DNA of 64,000 bases from Lamprocystis purpurea DSM 4197 (GCF_000379525.1 NZ_KB902542.1:77198-141197); one strand, 5' to 3'; counted from the first letter of the stretch, positions 44,937 through 54,230 are shown. The notes: generated by a model not told the origin, from the sequence alone. Numbers and translations: made by a program.

Positions 44937-45199
44937 ACCGATCGCGGCCAACGGGGCCAAGATCACGGGCAGGCCCTGCGCGGCAGGGTCGCCGACGGCT
45001 TGAACCTGGTCCAGTGCATCCTTACTATTGCTGCCGCCCGATAGGTGCTGATCTTGCCCTGGATCGAGACCCAAGAACTCACCGGGGCACCGATCATCAA
45101 GAAAGAGAACGTCGGCCTTCAGTGCGCTACCGCCCCTCATTCACCCGAGGCCAGGTTTCAATCGGCCTCGCTCGTTCGTCAACCGGAGCTAAAACGACA

Positions 45200-45826
45200 A
45201 TGTCCAGGACTCATGCCCGCCGCGCGTCTTCCCGTCTGCTGCTCGCCCTGGCGGTCGCCGCGCCCGGCGCGGCCTTCGCGTATACCGAAAAGGACGCGAT
45301 CAATGACTGCGAGAGCCGCATTCGCAGCGAATACAAGATCACCGATCTGCGCGACGCCACCGCCGAGCGCCTGAACGACGTCGCGCTCCACTTCAAGGTC
45401 CAGGGTCTCGCCAAGGTCGACGGAGACAAGCATCCCTGGACCTGCGAGGTCAAGAACCGCCACGTCGTTTCCGCCGAGTACTCCGGTCCTAAGCCCAAAG
45501 GTTTGGGCACCGCCGAGAAGCTCGCCATCGGCGCCGCCGCGGTGATCGGCGGCGCGGTGGCGGTCAATGAGATGAACAAGCACGAGGGCGCCAGCCATAC
45601 CGCCTCCGGCACCGGCGGCGCCAAGGAACTGCAGGATCTGGTCGGCGCGCGCGGGAGCAGCGGGGAGCAGCAACTCGAACAGCGCGGCTACAAGTACGTC
45701 AAGGGCGAACAGGGCGGCGGCAGCTCCTACACCAACTGGCGTAAGGGCGACCATTGCGTCACCGTGCGCACGGTCAACGGACATTACGCCTCAATTGTCG
45801 ATGTGACCATGCTCGACTGCGAGTAA
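45200..45826 (+). CDS. Secreted hypothetical protein
   Basis: A 208-residue protein from ATG 45200. Signal peptide residues ~1-27 (ASSRLLLALAVAAPGAAFA). The mature part has two cysteines (INDCESRIR, HPWTCEVKN), a Gly/Ala hydrophobic helix (LAIGAAAVIGGAVAVNEM) and a C-terminal DLVGARGSSGEQQLEQRGYK ... YTNWRKGDHCVTVRTVNGHY motif seen in other secreted proteobacterial proteins. No function recognised. The next gene, also secreted, follows after 33 bases. Confidence 0.72.
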   Translation: MSRTHARRASSRLLLALAVAAPGAAFAYTEKDAINDCESRIRSEYKITDLRDATAERLNDVALHFKVQGLAKVDGDKHPWTCEVKNRHVVSAEYSGPKPKGLGTAEKLAIGAAAVIGGAVAVNEMNKHEGASHTASGTGGAKELQDLVGARGSSGEQQLEQRGYKYVKGEQGGGSSYTNWRKGDHCVTVRTVNGHYASIVDVTMLDCE

Positions 45827-45859
45827 TACCGCCATTCAATCCGAACAAGGTACAGACCG

Positions 45860-46270
45860 ATGAAGATGCCATCGCTCGTCGTCGCCTGCGTGACTTTGCT
45901 GGCAACCACTTCCGTCCAGGCCATCGACGCGGACTACCGGCGGCTGCTCGAACGCTCCGGCTGCACGCAAGTCTCTGAAACGCAGGGTTGCGACATCAAC
46001 AAGACCAAGCAGGAAAACGCCAAGGCCGGTTTCGTTGCGGACCCGCCCGGCGACCACGGGACCCTGGTCGCGGAGCAGGCGTGCCTGGCGGCGGTCGCCA
46101 AGACCGTCGGCAAGCCGCGCGGTCGGCTCGCGGTCAGCGAGGTCCTGCCCGCCGGGTCCAACACCACCGTCATGGTCATCGTGCCCGGTGCCAACGCGCC
46201 CTGGTCCTGCCTGAGCGACGCCAAGGGACATGTGAAGAGCACCATGTTCACCGGCAAAGACGGCGACTGA
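45860..46270 (+). CDS. Small secreted hypothetical protein
   Basis: A 136-residue protein. Signal peptide ~1-21 (LVVACVTLLATTSVQA). Four cysteines follow (SGCTQ, QGCDIN, QACLAA, WSCLSD), suggesting disulfides. Probably co-transcribed with the secreted protein gene upstream. No family recognised. Confidence 0.68.
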   Translation: MKMPSLVVACVTLLATTSVQAIDADYRRLLERSGCTQVSETQGCDINKTKQENAKAGFVADPPGDHGTLVAEQACLAAVAKTVGKPRGRLAVSEVLPAGSNTTVMVIVPGANAPWSCLSDAKGHVKSTMFTGKDGD

Positions 46271-46447
46271 GCGCCGTCGCGCCGGCGCGCTCCGGACACT
46301 GGTGGCGAATTGCGCCCATGCGGACGCATCCACCGCCCCGGCTTGGCTCAGACCCGGAATGGCTCACGCCAAGGCGCCAAGACGCCAAGGGTCTTCAAGG
46401 CGATAGCGAACCCGGAGGCGCTCGCGAAGTGACTGGGTCACCGCAGA

Positions 46448-46550
46448 ATTGCGCTCTTCTTGGCGTGCTTGGCGACTTGGCGTGAGATAGGTTCTTTCCG
46501 GACGCCGCGGTCGGGAGAATTCACCACCAGCGTCCGTCCCGGCTCGCATT
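46448..46550 (+). repeat. Repeat family F, copy 3
   Basis: Shares GCTCTTCTTGGCGTGCTTGG and GAGATAGGTTCTTTCC with the 44481 and 44788 copies but stops earlier. It is followed by a family A inner arm (46568-46590). Confidence 0.7.
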
Positions 46551-46606
46551 GTGCCGGGTCCGGCTCAAGCCTCGACCTCCGGTCTATTGTGAATTTAGCC
46601 GTCGGA

Positions 46607-46680
46607 CGCGATAACCGGACGTAGGGGCGGGTTTCAAACCCGCCCCTACACGAGTGTCTGTCCGGATATCAGGTACGAAG
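46607..46680 (+). repeat. Dispersed repeat family C, copy 1
   Basis: The central hairpin is GGGGCGGGTTTCAAACCCGC followed by CCC, with flanks GATAACCGGACG and GTCTGTCCGGATATCAGGTA. Other copies: 53632, 56270, and a partial one at 5873. Confidence 0.8.
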
Positions 46681-46764
46681 GCTATAATCATGGTTCCAGC
46701 CACGACCCTGACCAGTTCCGAAATTTCTTGACACGATTAACAAGATTGACAAGATTAAGAATTG

Positions 46765-46812
46765 ATAACATCTTGTAAATCTTGTTAATCCTGTCTAAAT
46801 GTATTGGCTTCG
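46765..46812 (+). repeat. Left arm of 48-bp perfect inverted repeat bracketing the Type III locus
   Basis: ATAACATCTTGTAAATCTTG and the following 28 bases to TTGGCTTCG are the exact reverse complement of 53580-53627. It lies 216 bases before the mod start. The segment immediately upstream (46736-46760) is itself similar (GATTAACAAGATTGACAAG). Confidence 0.9.
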
Positions 46813-47028
46813 TGCTTGCCGTGCAATTTCAAACCGTCCCCTGGTCGGTCGCGCGCGCCGCATCCACCAGGGGTCGCGCCATGCCGCCCAAATGTTGAAT
46901 TGCTGTTTCAGCCAAGGGGGCTAAGGCAACAGTGTGCGAACTGTGGCATTCTCGCGCGTGCGCGGATCGCCGAGGCACCAACGCCGCGTGCCCCCGCCCC
47001 GAGCCCAGGACCAGCGAGAGACCCACCC

Positions 47029-49872
47029 ATGGCGACAGAGCCCCAGGCCCCGTCCGATCAAGACCCTGACCAGGCCGGCGATCAGTCCAAGGTCGAACCC
47101 CGGTTACCAGGTCAGTCCGGCGACTACGAACATGCGGACCAGGCCGTCCAACGGCCCGCGATGGGGGTGCAGGAGGACTTCCCGGACCGACGCCCGCCCA
47201 AGGATTACCGCTATGACGCGTCCCTGGCGCCCGAATTGTGTTGGGACGAAAACGCCGAACGGACCTTTGCCGAATGGCTGCTGGACCTGATCGAACGGGG
47301 TGCGCTGGAGGGTGAGGCCGCGGTGTTTGCGCAGGCCCCCGCCTGGGTCGGCACCGGCGAGCGCTTCCGGTCGATTCCGGAGTGCGTAGCCCGGCTCAGG
47401 AGCCTGACGCAACCCTTCCTGAATTGGAGCGGCAAGGCGGAGCGGCAGCAGATCCGGGTGCCGACCATCCCGCTATTCGTCCACGAGCGGCAGTCCACCC
47501 AGGCCATTCTGTCCACGCTCGAAAGCTACAAAGCCATCGGGACGGTCGGCGACCTGTTCGGCGACCCCAAGCTCGACGTGTCCGATCAACTCGACGCCTA
47601 CGACCACCTCGGCCCCTGGAGCAACCGCCTGGTGCTGGGTGACTCGCTTCAGGTCATGAACAGCCTGCTGGAATACGAGGGGCTGGGCGGGCAAGTCCAG
47701 ATGATCTATATGGACCCGCCTTATGGCGTGAAATTCGGTTCCAACTTCCAGCCCTTCGTGCGCAAGCGCGACGTGAAGCACGGGCAGGACGAGGACATGA
47801 TCCGCGAGCCGGAGATGGTCAAGGCGTACCGCGATACCTGGGAATTGGGGCTGCACTCCTATCTGACCGTTATCCGTGATCGGCTGTTGCTCGCTAAGGA
47901 GTTGTTGACCGAGAGCGGGAGTATCTTTGTGCAGATTTCGGATGATAATCTACACCATGTGCGGGAGGTCATGGATGAGGTCTTTTCGGCCCATAATTTC
48001 GTAAGTGTTATTTCATTCAGAAAAACCACGACTGCGTCTGGCAGCTTGCTGGCAACCGTCAACGATTTCATCGTGTGGTATGCCAAAGATCGTGAACGTA
48101 TGAAATTTCAAGCGGTTTATCTTGAGAAGTCACTGGAGCCAGATGGCATATATAAGTATGTGGAGTTGTCAACAGGTGAGGAGCTGACACTTACCAGTGA
48201 GCAGCAAAAACGCGCGGCAGACTTGCCGAATCAAGCAAGAATTTTCGCATTAGATAACATAACGTCGCCGCGACCTGCTGGTTCAGGAGACCTTCGATCC
48301 TACGATTTTCGTCGCAAAACGTACAACCTTACCAAGGGTACATTCAAGACCGATAAGAAGGGCTTGGAAAATTTGGAACGTGCGGGACGCTTAGGCGTAT
48401 CCGGCGTCACGCTGAGATACAAACGGTTCCTCTCCGATTTTCCTGTGAAACCCACCTCTAACGTATGGGATGACACGAGCACAGGCAGCTTCACGGAGTC
48501 TAAGGCTTATGTCGTTCAAACTGGAACCAAGGTAGTGCAACGCTGCATGTTGATGACCTCCGACCCCGGCGATCTGGTCTTCGACCCCACCTGTGGCTCC
48601 GGCACCACGGCTTATGTCGCTGAGCAATGGGGCCGCCGCTGGATCACCTGCGATACCTCCCGGGTCCCGATCGCCCTGGCTCGGCAGCGCCTCCTGACCG
48701 CCACCTTTCCCTGGTACGAACTCAAGGAGCCGAGCCGTGGCCCAGCCGACGGCTTCGTCTACCAGCGCAAGCAGAACAAGAAGGGCGAGGAGGTCGGCGG
48801 ACTGGTGCCGCGGATCACGCTGAAATCCATCGCCAACGACGAGGAGCCGGAGACCGTCACCCTGGTGGACCGCCCGGAGGTCAACACCAAGATCACCCGC
48901 GTCTGCGGGCGCTTCACCGTGGAGTCGACAGTCCAGGCCGCGCGCAGCATCGACGACGATAGCGAACGGGCGCCAACCGAACACAACGGCGTCGCGGACG
49001 CCGCCTCCCCCACGAAAAACGAAAAACCAATAACGAAAAACCTCCACCAAGAAAACCCCCGCCGCTACCTGGACCGCATGATCGAGGTCCTGCGCAAGAG
49101 TCACACCCTGCGCCTGCCCGGCAATGTCTCGCTCAGCCTGGCCAAGGTGCGCGCCCTGTCCGGCGACCAACACGAGTATCTGCACGCCGAGGCGGTCGAG
49201 CGCACCGGCAACGCGAACGATGGGGGCCAGCGGATCGCCGTGGTCTTCGGACCGGAGGACGGCGCCATCGACTCCCAACAGGTCTTTGATGCGGCGCGGG
49301 AGGCCTATTACCTGAAGTTCGACGCACTGTATCTGTTCGGTTTCGCGATTCAGGCCAAGGCGCGGGAGTTGGTGTCCGACCGCAAAAAGCTGCGCCTGCC
49401 CTGTGTCTACGTCGCCGTGACCCCGGACGTGGTGATGTCCGATCTGTTGAAGACCAGCGCGTCGTCCGAGGTCTTCTCGGTCACCGGGCTGCCGGATGTG
49501 CGGGTGGAGCGCACCAGGGAGACGGCCCCGAGCGGCGATTCCTTGTATCGCGTCAAACTGTTGGGCCTGGACATCTTCCGCCCCCACGATCTGGAGACCG
49601 AGGCGATTGCCGCCGACGATCTGCCGTGCTGGATGCTCGACCCGGACTACAACGGCATGGTCTTCATGGCCCGGCAGGTGTTCTTTCCCAAGACCTCCGC
49701 CTGGGACAACCTGGAACGGTCGCTGCGCGGGCGTTTCGCGGAAGGCATCTGGGCGCATCTGGCCGGTACCGAGAGCGAACCGTTCGCGGCCGGAACCCAT
49801 CGGCAGATCGCCGTGAAGGTCATCGACGAGCGGGGCAATGAACTGATGGTGATCAAGCCGCTGGGCGGTTGA
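47029..49872 (+). CDS. Type III-like DNA methyltransferase (mod)
   Basis: A 947-residue beta-class adenine methyltransferase. ATG 47029 follows an AGCGAGAG ribosome site. Motif IV DPPYGVKFG lies near residue 228 and precedes motif I (DPTCGSGTTAYVAEQWGRRW, near residue 520), the beta-class order. Between them, at about residues 325-500 (47990-48530), the DNA is clearly more AT-rich than either side; this is the expected target-recognition region. The C-terminal third (residues ~660-947) is the extended domain found in mods paired with BPTD_3080-type restriction enzymes. The restriction gene follows at 50190. Confidence 0.88.
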   Translation: MATEPQAPSDQDPDQAGDQSKVEPRLPGQSGDYEHADQAVQRPAMGVQEDFPDRRPPKDYRYDASLAPELCWDENAERTFAEWLLDLIERGALEGEAAVFAQAPAWVGTGERFRSIPECVARLRSLTQPFLNWSGKAERQQIRVPTIPLFVHERQSTQAILSTLESYKAIGTVGDLFGDPKLDVSDQLDAYDHLGPWSNRLVLGDSLQVMNSLLEYEGLGGQVQMIYMDPPYGVKFGSNFQPFVRKRDVKHGQDEDMIREPEMVKAYRDTWELGLHSYLTVIRDRLLLAKELLTESGSIFVQISDDNLHHVREVMDEVFSAHNFVSVISFRKTTTASGSLLATVNDFIVWYAKDRERMKFQAVYLEKSLEPDGIYKYVELSTGEELTLTSEQQKRAADLPNQARIFALDNITSPRPAGSGDLRSYDFRRKTYNLTKGTFKTDKKGLENLERAGRLGVSGVTLRYKRFLSDFPVKPTSNVWDDTSTGSFTESKAYVVQTGTKVVQRCMLMTSDPGDLVFDPTCGSGTTAYVAEQWGRRWITCDTSRVPIALARQRLLTATFPWYELKEPSRGPADGFVYQRKQNKKGEEVGGLVPRITLKSIANDEEPETVTLVDRPEVNTKITRVCGRFTVESTVQAARSIDDDSERAPTEHNGVADAASPTKNEKPITKNLHQENPRRYLDRMIEVLRKSHTLRLPGNVSLSLAKVRALSGDQHEYLHAEAVERTGNANDGGQRIAVVFGPEDGAIDSQQVFDAAREAYYLKFDALYLFGFAIQAKARELVSDRKKLRLPCVYVAVTPDVVMSDLLKTSASSEVFSVTGLPDVRVERTRETAPSGDSLYRVKLLGLDIFRPHDLETEAIAADDLPCWMLDPDYNGMVFMARQVFFPKTSAWDNLERSLRGRFAEGIWAHLAGTESEPFAAGTHRQIAVKVIDERGNELMVIKPLGG

Positions 49873-49920
49873 GCGATTCCACGCGATTGGAGAGAAATCC
49901 GAAATGAGCGAGAAAAACCC

Positions 49921-50145
49921 ATGACGACTGAAGATGCAATCATCGAACGACTCAGGTCCTTACCGGATGTGGCGCGGCGCGAGGTATTGGATTTCGCCGA
50001 CTTTCTCGCCGCCCGCATGCAAGAGCAAGAGGCACGCGAAGAAGAGACTCAGTGGTCCGACCTATCCCTGCATTCGGCCATGCGTGGTATGGAAGACGAG
50101 CCGGAGATCTATACCCGTGCGGACTTGAAGGAGTCGTTTCGGTGA
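49921..50145 (+). CDS. DUF2281-type small antitoxin
   Basis: A 74-residue acidic protein. EDAIIERLRSLPDVARREVL and DFADFLAARMQEQEAREEE are the DUF2281 (VapB-like) pattern, followed by a WSDLSLHSAMRGMEDEPEIYT tail. It lies between mod and res in the same direction. No toxin gene follows; only a few codons of another frame separate it from res. It may be an orphan antitoxin or a regulator of the restriction locus. Confidence 0.72.
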   Translation: MTTEDAIIERLRSLPDVARREVLDFADFLAARMQEQEAREEETQWSDLSLHSAMRGMEDEPEIYTRADLKESFR

Positions 50146-50180
50146 CCGCGGAAGGGCGAGTGGATCACCGCAGGCACGCA

Positions 50181-50185
50181 AGGAG
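50181..50185 (+). promoter_or_regulatory. Ribosome-binding site deciding the res start
   Basis: AGGAG lies five bases before ATG 50190. The frame is open 138 bases further upstream, but there it overlaps the DUF2281 gene, so 50190 is the likely start. Confidence 0.7.
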
Positions 50186-50189
50186 CCGC

Positions 50190-53100
50190 ATGAACGACTC
50201 TACTGCGGCCCCCAACGAGGTCGAGACCCCGATCATCAATTCGCCCTTCGCCGAACCGCGCTATCACTGGCAGATCGAGCGGGGCAAGCCGCCGGTGAAG
50301 GCCGAAGGACGGCGGCCGGCGAGTTATTTCTACCGGGTGCCGGACAGTGCGACCCGCGGGCGTAAGACGAAGGCCCAACTGTCCCTCAAGGGCGATCGGC
50401 GCCTTGAGGATGGCCTGGACCTGGGTCAACAGGAAGAGTTCCACCGGGTCACCTGGATTCGCCTGCGGCTTGCGGCGTGGCGCGCGGCGGGTTATCCGGG
50501 CGCGAGTGGGGTCACTCGGGAATTGCTGGACCTGTGGCACGCCGGGACCGACCGCCGGGGGCAGCGGTTGTTCTTCGCCCAGATCGAGGCCGCGGAGACC
50601 ATCATCTTCCTGGTGGAGGCGGCGGAAGCCTTCAAGAAAGGGATGCCGCCGATCCCGCTGGACAAGCCGGGGGCGCAGGCCAAGGCGGCGGGTTTTCGCG
50701 CTTTCCAACGTTTCGCCTGCAAGATGGCGACCGGCACCGGCAAGACCACGGTCATGGGGATGCTGGCGGCCTGGTCCATCCTGAACCGCATCGCCGAACC
50801 AACCGACGACCGCTTTTCCGATACGGTGCTGGCGGTCTGCCCCAACGTGACCATCCGCGAGCGCCTGAAGGAGTTGGACCCGGCCCTGGGCGATCTCAGC
50901 ATCTATCGCACCCGCCAACTGGTGCCGCCCCAGCGGATGGAGGAACTGCGCCGGGGCGAGGTGATGATCGCCAACTGGCATCGGCTCGCGAAGCAGGAAA
51001 GCAACGCGGTCAACGGGGATTCCGCCCGGGTGGTGAAGACCGGCGAGGCGGTGCAAGTGGTCAAGAACGCCGGCAAGTCCAACGAGGCGACGGACACCCG
51101 CTATTTCGAGTCCGATAAGGCGTGGATGAAACGCATTCGCCAGGAGTTGGGCTCCGGCCGTGGGCGCTGCCCGCATTGGCTAATCTTCAACGATGAGGCC
51201 CACCATGCCTATCGGCGTGGCGATGCCCCGGACACTGTATCGCTGGACCCGACCGAGGACGAGGATCGGGGGACTTTGGCGAAGAAGAACGCCAAGGAGG
51301 CGACCATCTGGATCGAGGGCCTGGACCGGATCAACAAGCTAGCCGGCGGGGACAAGCGCAAGGGCATCCGGCTGTGCGTGGACCTGTCGGCGACGCCCTT
51401 CTACATCCAGGGCTCGGGTAACGAGGTGGGTAAACCCCTGCCCTGGATCGTCTCGGACTTCGGGCTGCTGGATGCCATCGAGTCCGGGCTGGTGAAGGTA
51501 CCGCAGTTGCCGACCCGAGATATTACCGGGGCCGCGGAGGCGAGCTATTTCAACGTCTGGCGCTGGGTGCAGTACCGCGCCGAACAGGACGGGCACGCTA
51601 CCGCGTTGACGCCGGCCCTGGTGATGACCTACGCAACCGCGCCGATCAACCAGTTGGCCCAGGACTGGCACAAGCGTTTTCTGGAGTGGCAGGAAGGGGC
51701 CAAGGGCGAGCTGCATCCGGTGCCACCGGTGTTCATCGTGGTCTGCCGGGACACGCGGGTGGCCGGTGCGGTTTACGACTGGCTGGCCGATGGTAAGGGC
51801 GCGGCAGATGCGCCGCCCTGGTTCCGTAACCAGCGGGGACAAGAGGTGACGGTCCGCATCGACTCCCGGGTGGTAGAGGACATGGAGGAGGGCGGGACCA
51901 AGGACGAGACCCGGCGCCTGCGTTTCATTCTGGACACCGTTGGGAAAAAGACCTGGCCCGGCGGCAAGGTGCCGGAGGATTGGTCGAACCTGGTTCGCAA
52001 GCACAACGAGAAGGCGGCAGGAGAAGACGACGGCGCGGTCGACGATGGGGTCACTGACGGGAGGACCCTGGGCTGGATCGACGAGCGGGTGCCGCCCGGG
52101 CGGGATATCCGCTGCATTATCTCGGTGTCCATGCTGGCGGAGGGTTGGGATGCCAACACGGTGACCCACATCGTGGGCCTGCGCCCGTTCGGGTCCCAAT
52201 TGCTGTGCGAGCAGGTCATCGGGCGGGCGCTGCGGCGGTTGCGCTACGCGGTGAACGAGGAGACCGGCCTGTTCGCAGAGGAAACCGCCAAAGTCTTCGG
52301 GGTGCCCTTCGAGTTGGTGCCGTTCAAGGTCAGGCCGATCAACGGGAAACCGCCCCCGCCGCCGCCGACACACATCTTCAGCGTGCCGGAGAAGTCTGAA
52401 TTCGAGATCGAGTTTCCCATCGTCGAAGGGTATTTCAGCCCGGGCGCGGTGAGCTTTCACCTGGATTGGGCCGCGGTCCCGACCCTGACGATCGACCCCT
52501 TGGAGATTCCGGATCAGGTTCAGCTCAATTCCCTGACATCCCCCACGGGAGCACTGTCGGCCTACGGGCCGGGCGAGAAGCCGCTGATAACGCTCAAGGA
52601 GTGGCGGCAGCAGTTTCGGGTGCAACAGGTCGCCTTCCGACTGGCCCGGGAAGTCGTGCGCCGGTGGCAGGGCGAACAGTCGGCGACCGGCGAAGGAAAT
52701 GAACACGCGTTGCCCGCGCAGACACTCTTTCCGCACGTAGCCAGTGCGGCACGCCGCTTCCTATCCGACCCCACCAAGCTGATCTGCATGGGGAGCAGCG
52801 AGGGGGTGGACGTATTGCTGGTGAACAAATACGCCCAAGCCGCGGTGGACAACCTGTTCGAGGCCCTGCGCCGCGGGACTCGCCCGCTCGGACAAGGGGA
52901 ACAGGCGGAACTGCCGCGCATTCCCAACGGATCGGCCGGGCGCGGGTCCACCCGCTGCGTCGACTTCCACACCACCAAACCCATCTACCCGGCCGATAAG
53001 TGCCACCTGAACGCGATGGCCGCCGACACCAAGCAGTGGGAACAGATCGCCGCCTTTGCGCTGGATGCTCACTCCAGCGTGGTCCGCTGGGTGAAGAACG

Positions 53101-53372
53101 AGCATCTTGGCTTGCGCGTCCCTTACCGAAAGCATGGGGTGCCCGCGAGTTACTTGCCGGACTTCATCGCCGTGCTGTTGTCCGGGCTGATCCTGCTGAT
53201 TGAGATCAAGGGGCAGTACGGCGACGACGCCGATCTGAAAGCTAAGGCCGCACAGCGCTGGGTGGAGGCCGTGAACCGGGCGGGCGGGTTCGGGACCTGG
53301 GCCTATCGAGTGGTGACTGACCCGCCGGCGCTGGGGAAGCTGCTGGACGAGTTGTCGGGGGTGCGGCCTTGA
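50190..53372 (+). CDS. Type III-like restriction enzyme (BPTD_3080-type res)
   Basis: A 1060-residue helicase-nuclease. Walker A MATGTGKTTVMGML is near residue 180; motif II is DEAHHAY near 335; motifs V-VI are SMLAEGWDANTVTHI and QVIGRALRRLRY. The C-terminal nuclease of PD-(D/E)XK type is visible in YLPDFIAVLLSGLILLIEIK. Together with mod this forms a Type III-like system that translocates on DNA and cuts unmodified sites. The stop codon falls inside a family A repeat arm that begins at 53365, so the last residues are repeat-derived. Confidence 0.87.
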   Translation: MNDSTAAPNEVETPIINSPFAEPRYHWQIERGKPPVKAEGRRPASYFYRVPDSATRGRKTKAQLSLKGDRRLEDGLDLGQQEEFHRVTWIRLRLAAWRAAGYPGASGVTRELLDLWHAGTDRRGQRLFFAQIEAAETIIFLVEAAEAFKKGMPPIPLDKPGAQAKAAGFRAFQRFACKMATGTGKTTVMGMLAAWSILNRIAEPTDDRFSDTVLAVCPNVTIRERLKELDPALGDLSIYRTRQLVPPQRMEELRRGEVMIANWHRLAKQESNAVNGDSARVVKTGEAVQVVKNAGKSNEATDTRYFESDKAWMKRIRQELGSGRGRCPHWLIFNDEAHHAYRRGDAPDTVSLDPTEDEDRGTLAKKNAKEATIWIEGLDRINKLAGGDKRKGIRLCVDLSATPFYIQGSGNEVGKPLPWIVSDFGLLDAIESGLVKVPQLPTRDITGAAEASYFNVWRWVQYRAEQDGHATALTPALVMTYATAPINQLAQDWHKRFLEWQEGAKGELHPVPPVFIVVCRDTRVAGAVYDWLADGKGAADAPPWFRNQRGQEVTVRIDSRVVEDMEEGGTKDETRRLRFILDTVGKKTWPGGKVPEDWSNLVRKHNEKAAGEDDGAVDDGVTDGRTLGWIDERVPPGRDIRCIISVSMLAEGWDANTVTHIVGLRPFGSQLLCEQVIGRALRRLRYAVNEETGLFAEETAKVFGVPFELVPFKVRPINGKPPPPPPTHIFSVPEKSEFEIEFPIVEGYFSPGAVSFHLDWAAVPTLTIDPLEIPDQVQLNSLTSPTGALSAYGPGEKPLITLKEWRQQFRVQQVAFRLAREVVRRWQGEQSATGEGNEHALPAQTLFPHVASAARRFLSDPTKLICMGSSEGVDVLLVNKYAQAAVDNLFEALRRGTRPLGQGEQAELPRIPNGSAGRGSTRCVDFHTTKPIYPADKCHLNAMAADTKQWEQIAAFALDAHSSVVRWVKNEHLGLRVPYRKHGVPASYLPDFIAVLLSGLILLIEIKGQYGDDADLKAKAAQRWVEAVNRAGGFGTWAYRVVTDPPALGKLLDELSGVRP

Positions 53373-53386
53373 TCGTAGTCCCGGCC
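53365..53386 (+). repeat. Family A arm overlapping the res stop codon
   Basis: GGCCTTGATCGTAGTCCCGG then CC. The TGA inside this arm ends the res gene. It joins a family B copy immediately to the right. Confidence 0.7.
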
Positions 53387-53395
53387 AGCGGCGTG

Positions 53396-53451
53396 CGTCG
53401 TCAGGGCTTCCAGCCCTGACGGTGTCAGGCCAGGATGGCCTGACTACGCAC
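53396..53451 (+). repeat. Dispersed repeat family B, copy 3
   Basis: GTCAGGGCTTCCAGCCCTGA and GTCAGGCCAGGATGGCCTGA hairpins, with a shorter spacer than the other copies. Another family A-like arm lies near 53515-53533. Confidence 0.8.
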
Positions 53452-53579
53452 CCGGCGAGCCCAAGTGGCCGGAATCTTGATAGAGGCCGGGGTGCGGTGC
53501 CTGGCGGGGACTTGATCGTCGTTCCGGCCAGCATCGGCAGGGATGAGGTCTTGGGCGGTTCCGAACCGCACGGCGAGCG

Positions 53580-53627
53580 CGAAGCCAATACATTTAGACA
53601 GGATTAACAAGATTTACAAGATGTTAT
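53580..53627 (-). repeat. Right arm of 48-bp perfect inverted repeat bracketing the Type III locus
   Basis: Exact reverse complement of 46765-46812 (begins CGAAGCCAATACATTTAGAC). The two arms enclose mod, the DUF2281 gene and res, 6.8 kb in all. Confidence 0.9.
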
Positions 53628-53631
53628 TAGG

Positions 53632-53714
53632 CGTCGAACGTGATAACCGGACGTGGGGGCGGGTTTCAAACCCGCCCCTACACCAAAAGTCTGTCTGGAT
53701 ATCAGATGCGAAGG
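53632..53714 (+). repeat. Dispersed repeat family C, copy 2
   Basis: Same layout as 46607-46680: GATAACCGGACG, hairpin GGGCGGGTTTCAAACCCGCC, and GTCTGTCTGGATATCAGATG. Confidence 0.8.
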
Positions 53715-53752
53715 CTATACCTGGTGTCGTTAAGCGATTCTGTTATATTTAG

Positions 53753-54124
53753 TTGAAATACATAATTTTTATTTTTAAGAGCCTCAAGAGTCCTTGGTAC
53801 TACTGGTACCAGGGCCGGAAGCTCGTGGCGATTTCCGGCATGGGATTGGGCATGGCGGTCACGGGGCTCTTCATCGGGCTGACCGCCGGCCTGAGTCTTT
53901 TCCCGTTGGTCTTGGCACTGGCATTCGATCACCTCCTGATCGTTGTTGTCGTGTTGTACCTGATCCTTCGCTTTTCGTTGCCCGCGTATCTGCCGATCGC
54001 GCTGGCCGACTGGTTTATGGTCAAACAACTGGTGTTGATCGCGCTCCCCGGAATCCTGATCACCAGGGTTTGTACACTTGGTGTCGTCGTACTGGCCCGG
54101 CGTGACTTTGACTGCGCCGACTAG
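53753..54124 (+). CDS. Small membrane protein of unknown function
   Basis: A 123-residue protein with a TTG start (a downstream start is possible). Three hydrophobic segments are visible: AISGMGLGMAVTGLFIGLTAGLS, LALAFDHLLIVVVVLYLIL and LVLIALPGILITRVCTLGVVVLA. Family not recognised. The first ~100 bases, including the start region, are AT-rich compared with the rest. It is followed 106 bases later by tcdA. Confidence 0.5.
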   Translation: MKYIIFIFKSLKSPWYYWYQGRKLVAISGMGLGMAVTGLFIGLTAGLSLFPLVLALAFDHLLIVVVVLYLILRFSLPAYLPIALADWFMVKQLVLIALPGILITRVCTLGVVVLARRDFDCAD

Positions 54125-54230
54125 AAATTACTAGTATGTTGTGGCTTCACGGTCGCCGGCCCGCGGCTGGGAAGGGACCAACCAGGGTGAGGCCCCGGCC
54201 GGAACGCCGCCGGATTGAATGTAGAGCAAA

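Noticed and set aside
44736..45140. 134-codon minus-strand frame with DVLFLDD
   Set aside because: It spans a family F repeat and lacks a coherent domain; a lost toxin gene is possible but cannot be supported.
46804..47028. 75-codon extension of the mod gene
   Set aside because: It begins inside the 48-bp inverted repeat and is Pro/Arg/Cys-rich; ATG 47029 has a ribosome site and a plausible N-terminus.
49921..50189. A toxin gene paired with the DUF2281 antitoxin between it and res
   Set aside because: Only ~44 bases separate it from the res start and no toxin-like frame is present.
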